Below the pieces are notes generated by a model that did no database searches, was not told the origin of the DNA, and worked only from the letters and a program-made list of their open reading frames with translations. From Lacicoccus halitifaciens (lineage in GTDB: Bacteria > Bacillota > Bacilli > Staphylococcales > Salinicoccaceae), in assembly GCF_040544485.1 (NCBI RefSeq), contig NZ_JBDZDV010000005.1, positions 1 through 64,000 of the forward strand: a DNA stretch of 64,000 nucleotides, given 5' to 3'. Position numbers and translations under genes: made by a program. Below are positions 57,615 through 64,000 of the stretch, one piece after another (within the stretch, counting starts at the first letter, position 1; each line of letters begins with the position of its first letter).

Positions 57615-57875
57615 ACCGGCTTTAGTGTCCTCAACCGGATGCAGTTCGGCGTGCAAGTCGTTCTGTCTGGTTTCTCACTCAAAATCCGGATGGAAACACA
57701 CGCCCTTGTTCCTCCGTCAGGATATCCAATCTGATTCCAGACGGAGCACGACGTGCAGGTCACTCCGTCCGGAATCTCACCCAAATCCCGGATGGCGTAC
57801 GACTCTCGGGTCGCCCTGTCCGGAACTTCATCCAGAATCCGGCTGGATCCACGCACACGCGCCCTCCTGTCCGGA
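57615..57875. repeat. Array F: 51-bp intergenic repeats, five to six units, degenerate
   Basis: Words of the form TCCGGA occur at 57615, 57666, 57717, 57768, 57819 and 57870 (ACCGGC, TCTGGT, TCAGGA, TCCGGA, TCCGGA, TCCGGA), all 51 bp apart. A second series, (T/C)CCGGAT-like, starts at 57634, 57685, 57736, 57787 and 57838, also 51 bp apart. Units are diverged but in strict phase. The 298-bp gap between paralogue genes 3 and 4 is filled by this array. Confidence 0.75.
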
Positions 57876-57887
57876 AACACGCTGTAC

Positions 57888-58418
57888 TCACGTCTTTCCG
57901 CTCTCATGCGGCGGCTTCGGCCCCGCGCTTTCATAGTTGATGACGCCGCCGTACTCCTCTTCCGCTTCTTCACGCTCACGTGCAATTGCCCGCCTGCTTC
58001 TTTCAGCCGCGAATATGTTTTCGAGCACTTCGACTTTGAAGGTGTTCGAGTACTTGGCCGTGAGGATGACCGATAAGACGATCGGGAATAAAGCCCACAG
58101 GCCGAAATAGTCATATATCGGGAACACGACCGGCAGCAGCAGTATCGACACCAGCAGGCCGTAGAGTATATAGTTCACCCACGTATGCCGGATCAGGACG
58201 ACGTCACCGTTCTTTACGGTGACTTTATTGCTCAAATCGAACACTTCATTATAATTGATGCTGAAGAGCGCCCCTTCCCGATGCAGGTCGATGGTCAGCT
58301 CTTCTTCATTCCTGATTTCTGCGAACCGCTTGTCATCCAGCTTGAAATGCACGGATTTCCAAAATCCGAAAACGCCGGTTTTCCTCACAACCCGTATGCT
58401 CATCTTTTTGTCCATCAT
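57888..58418 (-). CDS. Beta-domain/two-TM protein with charged tail (paralogue 4)
   Basis: 176 residues. N-terminal domain (MSIRVVRKTGVFGFWKSVHF, DKRFAEIRNEEELTIDLHRE, VKNGDVVLIRH; about 5-90), two hydrophobic helices (about 92-135), then an extra cytoplasmic tail (YSNTFKVEVLENIFAAERSR onwards) with many Arg and Glu. It is the longest of four related genes in this window. The start at 58418 follows AAAGG; a longer frame to 58448 would begin directly after a TATAAT box and is unlikely. Function unknown. Confidence 0.7.
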   Translation of the reverse strand: MMDKKMSIRVVRKTGVFGFWKSVHFKLDDKRFAEIRNEEELTIDLHREGALFSINYNEVFDLSNKVTVKNGDVVLIRHTWVNYILYGLLVSILLLPVVFPIYDYFGLWALFPIVLSVILTAKYSNTFKVEVLENIFAAERSRRAIAREREEAEEEYGGVINYESAGPKPPHESGKT

Positions 58419-58583
58419 ATCCACTGCCTTTTTACAGGTTACTTTCATACTACCATTATACCCAATATCCGTGAAACCGTTTTTACTAAATGAATAAATT
58501 TCCGCAGCACCGGAAATTGTGTTTACTTTTGCATTTTACTGTATTATTATGAATATCATCTTATTTTTGAAGGAGATTTTATA

Positions 58584-59801
58584 ATGGAAATAACTGCTTC
58601 CAAAGAAGTGCTGGGTCAGATGTTCGGCAGCCTCGAATCCATATACCCTGAAATGATAGAAATCAGAAGGGATTTTCATATGCATCCGGAGCTCTCTTTC
58701 AAAGAAGTGCGCACACCGCGCATCATTGCTGAACATTTGAGATCCCTTGAAATAGAAACACATGAAAACGTCGGCACAAGCGGTGTCGTCGGCATATTGA
58801 GGGGTGCGCACCCGGGGCCGACCGTGGCACTGCGTGCGGACTTTGATGCGCTGCCGATGAATGATGAGAAGGACGTCCCTTATAAATCGACGGTCGAAGG
58901 CGTCGCACATGCATGCGGCCACGATATACATACAACCGCCCTGATGATGGTCGAGCGCGTGCTCGTACAGTATAGGGACCAGCTGAGGGGGAATGTCATC
59001 TTTATACATCAGCATGCAGAGGAGCAGCCGCCGGGCGGTGCATCCGAAATCATCGCATCGGGCCTATTGAAGGACGTAGATTTCGTATACGGCGCGCATG
59101 TCTGGGACGAAGGCGTGACCGGCGAGATCGGATTCACCGAAGGCTATGCCATGGGTGCGGGTGACAACTTTGAAATCACCCTCCACGGCGACGGCGGCCA
59201 CGGTGCCATGCCGCACACTTCGAACGATACGCTGGTGGCCGCCTGCCAGCTCGTCGGCAACCTGCAGAATATCGTGAGCAGGCACCTCGATCCCCAGAAA
59301 TCGGGCGTCGTCACCGTCGGTACGATCAGATCCGGTGATTCGCATAACGTCATCCCGTCAAAGGCATACATCGCAGGCACTTCCAGATGTTACGACGATG
59401 AGACGAAAAGCATCATGCGAAAGTCGCTTGAGCATATTTCAAAAACGACCGCAGACCAGTTCGGCGTCACCGCTGAAGTCGTCTTCGCGGAAGGCTATGA
59501 TGCCGTCTACAACCATATCCCCGAGACCCGCAATTTGAAATCACTCGTGGATACCCATGTGCCTGAACTGACAACGCGTGAAAAGGCACCGGCACTCACG
59601 GCTGAAGATTTTGCGGATTATTTGAAGGAATTCCCCGGCACCTTCTTTTTCGTCGGTGCACAGAAGTCTGATGCAGAGGCCAACTATACGCTGCACCACC
59701 CGAAATTCAATCCGGACGAGCGTTCGATGGCCGACATCGGAAAAGTGTTTTTGACTGCAGTGTCCCACCACCTGCTCGGACTGGAGGTCGCCAATGACTG
59801 A
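58584..59801 (+). CDS. M20 family amidohydrolase (N-acyl amino acid hydrolase type)
   Basis: 405 residues. The metal and catalytic residues are in RRDFHMHPELSFKE, ALRADFDALPM, HACGHDIHTTALM (Cys/His ligands about 112-117) and FIHQHAEEQPPGG (Glu). The dimerisation domain includes HGDGGHGAMPHTSNDT. It removes acyl groups from N-acetyl or other N-acyl amino acids. GAAGGAG ribosome site. It overlaps the YfcC-type transporter by 8 nt, so uptake and hydrolysis of the same substrate are likely linked. Confidence 0.92.
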   Translation: MEITASKEVLGQMFGSLESIYPEMIEIRRDFHMHPELSFKEVRTPRIIAEHLRSLEIETHENVGTSGVVGILRGAHPGPTVALRADFDALPMNDEKDVPYKSTVEGVAHACGHDIHTTALMMVERVLVQYRDQLRGNVIFIHQHAEEQPPGGASEIIASGLLKDVDFVYGAHVWDEGVTGEIGFTEGYAMGAGDNFEITLHGDGGHGAMPHTSNDTLVAACQLVGNLQNIVSRHLDPQKSGVVTVGTIRSGDSHNVIPSKAYIAGTSRCYDDETKSIMRKSLEHISKTTADQFGVTAEVVFAEGYDAVYNHIPETRNLKSLVDTHVPELTTREKAPALTAEDFADYLKEFPGTFFFVGAQKSDAEANYTLHHPKFNPDERSMADIGKVFLTAVSHHLLGLEVAND

Positions 59802-61200
59802 TTCATCCAATAAAAACCATATGCCGAAGAAAAAATGGGAGATGCCGGATACGTACGTCATCGTATTCCTCGTCCTGCTCTTCGTCACTGCCGCAACATA
59901 TTTTGTACCCGCCGGCATGTTCGACCGTGAAGAGGTCGACGGTGTGGAGCGCGTCATTTCGGGATCCTTCAGCGAAGCCGCACAGAACCCTGCAGGATTC
60001 ATGGATGTGTTCCTGGCGATACAGGCAGGGATGGTCGATTCCGCAGGCCTGATCTTCCTCGTGCTGTTTGCAGGCGGCATGTTTGAAGTCATTGAACGCT
60101 CGGGTGCCATCAGGGCCGGCATGCTGTCGACGATTTCCACCATGAGAGGCAAAGAGTTCCTGCTGATCGCAGTCATCACCATCCTGTTCGCACTCGGCGG
60201 TGCCGTCGGTGCGCTTGCCAACTCCGTCATACCGTTTGTCGCAATCGGCGTCATGCTTGCCCGTGCATTGAGACTCGATGCGATCGTCGCGGTCGCCATC
60301 ACGTTCAACGCGGCATTCATCGGCTTCACCGCCGGGTTCCTGAACCCCTACACCGTCGGTATCGCCCATAACATCGCCGACGTGCCTTTATTCTCGGGCA
60401 TGCTTTTCAGGGTCATCGCATTCGTCCTGTTCGTCAGCATATCGATATGGTATACATGGCGCTACTGCAAAAAGATCATGGATGACTCGGAAAGGAGCCT
60501 GATGGGCGTCCTTGAACCGGAAGCGGATGATCCTGAGCTCGATGATACATTCACCGTAAGACATAAGCTCGTGCTCGGCTGGACGGCCGCCGCGCTCGCA
60601 TTCTTCGTGTTTGCGGTGGTCCAGTTCCAGTGGACGACCGACCATATGGCGGCATTCTTCATCATCATCGGCCTTGTGGCCGGTGTGATCGCCGGAATGA
60701 ACTACAACACGCTGACACTCACCTTTTTGGAAGGATGTAAGAAGCTCGTATATGGTGCACTGATCATCGGGCTCGCCCGTGCAGTGCTCGTGATCATGGA
60801 GAATGCGAACATACTCGATACGCTCGTAAACTCGCTTGCGACACCCCTGGAAGCACTGTCGCCGGTGCTGACTGCGATCGGGATGTTCGTCATCAACTCG
60901 ATCTTCAACTTCTTCATACCTTCAGGCAGCGGCCAGGCAGCGATCATGATGCCGATACAGGTCCCTCTTGCGGATATGATCGGCATCACGAGGCAGGTGA
61001 CCGTGCTCGCCTTCCAGTTCGGGGACGGGCTGTCGAATTCGATCTACCCGACATCCGGACCGCTCATGGCAAGCCTTGCGGTTGCTGCGGTGCCGTGGCT
61101 GAAATGGGCGAGGTGGTTCCTGCCGCTGTTCCTGCTGCTGTCGCTTGCATCAATCATACTTTTGACGGTGGCCGTGTACATCAACCTCGGACCCCTGTAA
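59794..61200 (+). CDS. YfcC family (ion transporter superfamily) permease
   Basis: 468 residues with 11 to 13 hydrophobic helices. Motifs include EMPDTYVIVFLVLLFVTAAT and YFVPAGMFDR near the start, ALGGAVGALANSVIPF, GFTAGFLNPYTVGIAHNIA and INSIFNFFIPSGSGQAAIMM. YfcC/AbgT-related carriers take up short peptides, dicarboxylates or acylated amino acids. The overlap with the amidohydrolase gene suggests the imported substrate is N-acylated. CTGGAGG ribosome site inside the upstream gene. Confidence 0.88.
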   Translation: MTDSSNKNHMPKKKWEMPDTYVIVFLVLLFVTAATYFVPAGMFDREEVDGVERVISGSFSEAAQNPAGFMDVFLAIQAGMVDSAGLIFLVLFAGGMFEVIERSGAIRAGMLSTISTMRGKEFLLIAVITILFALGGAVGALANSVIPFVAIGVMLARALRLDAIVAVAITFNAAFIGFTAGFLNPYTVGIAHNIADVPLFSGMLFRVIAFVLFVSISIWYTWRYCKKIMDDSERSLMGVLEPEADDPELDDTFTVRHKLVLGWTAAALAFFVFAVVQFQWTTDHMAAFFIIIGLVAGVIAGMNYNTLTLTFLEGCKKLVYGALIIGLARAVLVIMENANILDTLVNSLATPLEALSPVLTAIGMFVINSIFNFFIPSGSGQAAIMMPIQVPLADMIGITRQVTVLAFQFGDGLSNSIYPTSGPLMASLAVAAVPWLKWARWFLPLFLLLSLASIILLTVAVYINLGPL

Positions 61201-61280
61201 ATGATTGTGTGTAACGTGTATTTAAAAATCATATAAAGGGTATATATTGGAAGAAGAACGCCAAAGAGTGGAGGTCTGCC

Positions 61281-61607
61281 ATGAACGCTCAGGAAAAGAA
61301 GATTTATGCGCTTGCCGGGGAAAAGGATGAAGTGATCGTTTTGGCACCGAGGAAAGACCCGTCTTTTGCCAAGCTCTCGATCAAAAGCTTCGAGAACATG
61401 CCTTTCACTTCAAAATCGGCCCTGGCTGCGAGAGTCAGGAAAAATTCATACTTCCTCATCAGGAACGATGAAAAAGCGACTCTATATTCCGTGGACGACA
61501 GCCTGTATTATGCCAGTTATGATGTAACCGAAGAGGTCAATGCCTCGCCCGACCCGTATTCCTTCGTATTCATGGGGTTCAAATTCAAGTTCCACAAAAT
61601 ACTCTGA
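61281..61607 (+). CDS. Conserved-looking small protein of unknown function
   Basis: 108 residues, soluble, no signal peptide. It opens MNAQEKKIYALAGEKDEVIV and contains FAKLSIKSFENMPFTSKSAL, SYFLIRNDEKATLYSVDDSL and a C-terminal VFMGFKFKFHKIL. The strand-rich pattern is compact, but I recognise no family. GTGGAGG at good distance supports the start, and a strong terminator closes it. Codon use is like the neighbours. Confidence 0.65.
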   Translation: MNAQEKKIYALAGEKDEVIVLAPRKDPSFAKLSIKSFENMPFTSKSALAARVRKNSYFLIRNDEKATLYSVDDSLYYASYDVTEEVNASPDPYSFVFMGFKFKFHKIL

Positions 61608-61612
61608 TGAAA

Positions 61613-61668
61613 AATGCCACCGCAACATTTTGAGGCCGCACCTCAATCTGCACGGTGGCATCTTTTTA
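61613..61668 (+). terminator. Terminator with a two-stem hairpin
   Basis: Outer stem ATGCCACCG / CGGTGGCAT (61614-61622 and 61653-61661), inner stem TTGAGG / CCTCAA, then CTTTTTATG. It overlaps the end of the convergent alpha/beta hydrolase gene. Confidence 0.88.
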
Positions 61669-62517
61669 TGCTTTCAAAAATCTGAGCATGAGTTTATTGA
61701 CGATTTCAGGCCGTTCGTGCATCACCCAGTGTGTGACATCCTCCACCCAGTGGATATCGCCTGCCTTGAGCAGCCTGAAACTTTCTTCGGCCAGTTCCTT
61801 TGATAAAAACTGGTCCCCCGTCCCCCAGATGATCTGCACGGGCACCTCCACATCCTTACTGAGGTCCGGGAAGCTTTTCGGCGCGGCACGGTACCAGTTC
61901 AGCATCGCAGTCACCGTGCCTTTCTCGGACCAGGCACTTCTGTATTGTTCCAGCTCTTCTTCGCTGAACGTGTTTTTATTGCTGGTGGTGGTCAGGGCCC
62001 GCACCATCATCTGATGGTCATTCATGGTGAGGAGTTTTTCTGGCAGGTTCGGCAGCTGGAAGAAGCCGATATAACTGCTTTTGAAGAGCTGTTTGGGGTA
62101 TTTCCTCATCGCCTCCGGCATGACCGCCGGATGCGGGATGTTCACGGCAATGAACTTCTTCACTCTCTCAGGCCGGGTCGATGCAAGATGCCAGCCGACC
62201 GCCCCGCCCCAGTCATGGCCCGCGATGTTCGCTTTCTCTAAACCGAAATGGTCCATGATGGCGATGACGTCGTCACGGAGCTTGTCGATATGATAATTTT
62301 CCACCCCTTCAGGTTTGCCGCTTTTGTTGTAGCCGCGCTGGTCGGGGATGATGACCCTGAAACCCGCGTCCGCCAGCGCATCGATCTGATGCCGCCAGCC
62401 GTACCAGAATTCCGGGAAGCCGTGCAGCAGGATGACCGGCTCCCCCGCCTCTCCTGCAACTTTCATATGGAGCTTCACACCGCCTGCGTCCATATATACC
62501 GATTCATATTCCTTCAT
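61666..62517 (-). CDS. Alpha/beta hydrolase (epoxide hydrolase/dehalogenase-like)
   Basis: 283 residues. HGFPEFWYGWRHQ is the HG-X-P oxyanion motif, the nucleophile Asp is in IAGHDWGGAVGWHLA (about 102), the acidic partner is in WGTGDQFLSKE and the His is in WVEDVTHWVMHERPE. The Asp nucleophile marks epoxide hydrolases or haloalkane dehalogenases rather than esterases. The start at 62517 is chosen for GAGGTG before it; the frame reaches 62607 but without a ribosome site. Substrate unknown. Confidence 0.88.
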   Translation of the reverse strand: MKEYESVYMDAGGVKLHMKVAGEAGEPVILLHGFPEFWYGWRHQIDALADAGFRVIIPDQRGYNKSGKPEGVENYHIDKLRDDVIAIMDHFGLEKANIAGHDWGGAVGWHLASTRPERVKKFIAVNIPHPAVMPEAMRKYPKQLFKSSYIGFFQLPNLPEKLLTMNDHQMMVRALTTTSNKNTFSEEELEQYRSAWSEKGTVTAMLNWYRAAPKSFPDLSKDVEVPVQIIWGTGDQFLSKELAEESFRLLKAGDIHWVEDVTHWVMHERPEIVNKLMLRFLKA

Positions 62518-62642
62518 TGAAATCACCTCAATTGAAGTATACCCCGTGCAGCGCTCATGAAATCCGGGTGCACATCCTTTTATCATATGCATTTTGCATG
62601 ATATCATTAAAGTGACCAGTGATTAATTAATGAGGTGATCAA

Positions 62643-63038
62643 ATGAATGATAATAAAATTTCATTCCTCGTCTACGGTGCATTTTTCCTGATACTGCCCG
62701 TCATCCACCTTGGGAACCTGCTCATCAACGGTGTGCCCCTGCCGCTCATGACTTTCTACAGTCTGCTCATCGTCGCTGTGATGAGTTTCTGCTTTTCCTA
62801 CCTTGCCCCGAATTTCGGGAAAAATGATGAGACGGATAAGTACAGAATCGTAAGGCGGAGCGTCATCACCGGCTTTATCGCCCTGTTCATAGCGATGGCG
62901 GTGGGACTGCTGCTTATGGCGCTTGATTTCCTGGGGATCAGTTTATTCCATCTCATCCTGATCTTCATCACCGTACTCATCTCCGCCGCCTTCATATCCG
63001 CAGTGATTTATACGAAAAGGAATCTCGAAACACAGTGA
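62643..63038 (+). CDS. Four-helix membrane protein, unknown function
   Basis: 131 residues with four hydrophobic segments (FLVYGAFFLILPVIHLGNLL, MTFYSLLIVAVMSFCFSYL, VITGFIALFIAMAVGLLLMA, LILIFITVLISAAFISAVIY). No motif that I can name. TGAGGTGA lies before the ATG. It is divergent from the alpha/beta hydrolase gene and ends in a palindromic terminator. Confidence 0.7.
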   Translation: MNDNKISFLVYGAFFLILPVIHLGNLLINGVPLPLMTFYSLLIVAVMSFCFSYLAPNFGKNDETDKYRIVRRSVITGFIALFIAMAVGLLLMALDFLGISLFHLILIFITVLISAAFISAVIYTKRNLETQ

Positions 63039-63046
63039 TGAATGAA

Positions 63047-63080
63047 GAAATCCCCATGCAGCGCACTGCATGGGGATTGA
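63047..63080. terminator. Palindromic bidirectional terminator
   Basis: AATCCCCATGCAG / CTGCATGGGGATT perfect stem with a CGCA loop between convergent genes. T tracts are short on both strands. Confidence 0.75.
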
Positions 63081-63085
63081 TGTAT

Positions 63086-63253
63086 TCACGTGTCTTTTTT
63101 CCTGCTGCGGTCATCGGAGTCTTTCCTGCGTTTGAAACCGAGTGCCTCCGCCTTTTTGTACAGTGCTTTTGAACGTGCCTTGGAAGCCTTCAGCATCTCG
63201 CGCTGACGCTTGCCGATATCACTACTGGATTTCTTGAATGAAGCACTCACCAT
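63086..63253 (-). CDS. Small basic protein of unknown function
   Basis: 55 residues, rich in Lys, Arg and Ser (SASFKKSSSDIGKRQREML, KALGF-like end RRKDSDDRSRKKDT), predicted helical and possibly nucleic-acid binding. The ATG at 63253 has GCGGGGTG before it. It starts 4 nt after the GAF gene ends, so they are probably co-transcribed. No family recognised. Confidence 0.6.
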   Translation of the reverse strand: MVSASFKKSSSDIGKRQREMLKASKARSKALYKKAEALGFKRRKDSDDRSRKKDT

Positions 63254-63257
63254 ACAG

Positions 63258-64000
63258 TCACCCCGCATCGATCTTTACATTCATATTATCATAATAATAT
63301 GCGAGGCCACAAATGTCAGCGTAAAATTTCAACGTATCGACATCCTCCTCGATAAAGCCGTCGATGCCCTCACTTTGGATGCATAACACTCCGACGGTCG
63401 CTTGGTTGATCTTGACCGGCAGACCGATCACCGAGCCGTAATTGTGGATCGGTGAAAAATCCCCTTCAAAATAGCCGCTTTCATTGATGTTGTTGACCAG
63501 CTCCACCTCGCCGGTCTCCCATATCCTCCCGGCGAACCCTTCACCCGGACTGAATTCCCTTGTATCCACCGAAATCAGGTTCACCCTGTGGTATGCGGCC
63601 ATCTTCAGTTTGCCGTCATCCGCCATGAACAATGTCGAGGATTTATCGGCACGATCCTTGTGCAGGACGGTGATCGACTCATCCAGTACATTGTCATAAA
63701 ACTCCCTGACCCAGCCCGGCCTCCCATCCGCCATCAGCCCCATCAGGGTGCGGATGAGCCGGCTGCTGTTATTATGGTGTCTGATATATGTTTCACTGAC
63801 ATACTGTATGTCCTCAAGCTCTGCATCCTTCATCTCCAGTTCATGCAGCAGCGTCTCTGTGAAGGCCTTGAGTTGTGCAAGCTCGTTTTGGAGCTCTTTA
63901 TTGTCCGACCTGATGTTTTTGATTTCCTCCTGCGGCACATCTTCGAACACGGGATCATACACCGGGTTGTTGAACCTGAGCCCGAAGAGCGATATCTTCT
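63258..64000 (-). CDS. GAF domain protein with N-terminal coiled coil, 5' end outside the window
   Basis: At least 247 residues are visible. A coiled-coil helix (EEIKNIRSDNKELQNELAQL onwards, about 60 residues) leads into a GAF domain with FSPGEGFAGRIWETGEVELV and SVIGLPVKINQATVGVLCIQ. A GTG at 63962 could start the protein, but the frame stays open to the window edge and reads FGLRFNNPVYDP there, which looks like protein sequence; no ribosome site stands before the GTG. So the gene is taken as partial. GAF domains sense small ligands or redox state; the effector partner is unknown. Confidence 0.75.
   Translation of the reverse strand, partial: KISLFGLRFNNPVYDPVFEDVPQEEIKNIRSDNKELQNELAQLKAFTETLLHELEMKDAELEDIQYVSETYIRHHNNSSRLIRTLMGLMADGRPGWVREFYDNVLDESITVLHKDRADKSSTLFMADDGKLKMAAYHRVNLISVDTREFSPGEGFAGRIWETGEVELVNNINESGYFEGDFSPIHNYGSVIGLPVKINQATVGVLCIQSEGIDGFIEEDVDTLKFYADICGLAYYYDNMNVKIDAG

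Noticed and set aside
1..64000. Insertion sequences, prophage or integrated plasmid
   Set aside because: No transposase, integrase, phage structural or replication gene was found, and gene order follows the staphylococcal backbone.

Overview
The window reads as chromosomal DNA of a Staphylococcaceae member outside Staphylococcus proper, most likely a moderately halophilic Salinicoccus/Jeotgalicoccus-type organism. The reasons are the gene order perR, bcp, gsaB (hemL), SAV1866-type ABC exporter, ntdp (SA1684-type), mutY, recX, ampS, which matches what I know of Staphylococcus aureus; near-identical protein lengths to those orthologues; a GC content that looks close to 50 percent (not counted); and acidic extracytoplasmic proteins. 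There is no sign of a prophage, transposase, integrase, CRISPR array or plasmid.

Layout. 1-430: leader and three tandem promoters of an rRNA operon that runs leftwards out of the window. 531-5445: ygzB, perR, 2-hydroxyacid dehydrogenase, bcp, gsaB, ArAE-type membrane protein. 5495-12438: glutamate synthase gltBD with divergent gltC. 12477-21213: mag, ABC exporter, ntdp, mutY, a DUF457-type hydrolase, then a recX-yfhH operon that ends in a TagH-like/TagG-like pair whose ATPase has lost its catalytic motifs. 21294-30930: ampS, small proteins, ytxH, yihY, carbonic anhydrase, gamma-glutamyltransferase, HAD phosphatase, ywbE, map, dinB. 31011-38926: FAD oxidoreductase, tubby-like protein, rlmD-type methyltransferase, a siderophore-type ABC importer without a binding protein, a ring-cleaving dioxygenase and cutC. 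39028-46519: EamA exporter, mhqR-mhqE-mhqD quinone-response operon, threonine dehydratase, a GntR/YtrA-regulated ABC exporter, DUF1648 protein. 46900-56294: clpE with a CtsR box, membrane proteins, serine hydrolase, lipoprotein, SRPBCC protein, desKR and a desaturase. 56477-64000: microproteins, a paralogous family of beta-domain/two-TM proteins, M20 amidohydrolase with a YfcC transporter, alpha/beta hydrolase and a GAF protein cut by the window end.

Regulation is unusually readable: tandem rrn promoters; two MhqR-type palindromes; a long palindrome on the -10 of the YtrA-type operon; a CtsR box on clpE; candidate operators for DesR, CcpA (on desKR), GltC and SigB.

The most unusual element is a class of intergenic tandem arrays. 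Six separate gene gaps hold arrays with unrelated sequence but the same unit length (50, 51 or 52 bp, rigidly kept), and each unit carries two short oppositely oriented words. In three of the arrays the two words have the same form, 6 nt-N15-6 nt, so half-sites alternate at about 21 and 30-31 bp, i.e. two and three helical turns. I cannot assign them to a named repeat family.
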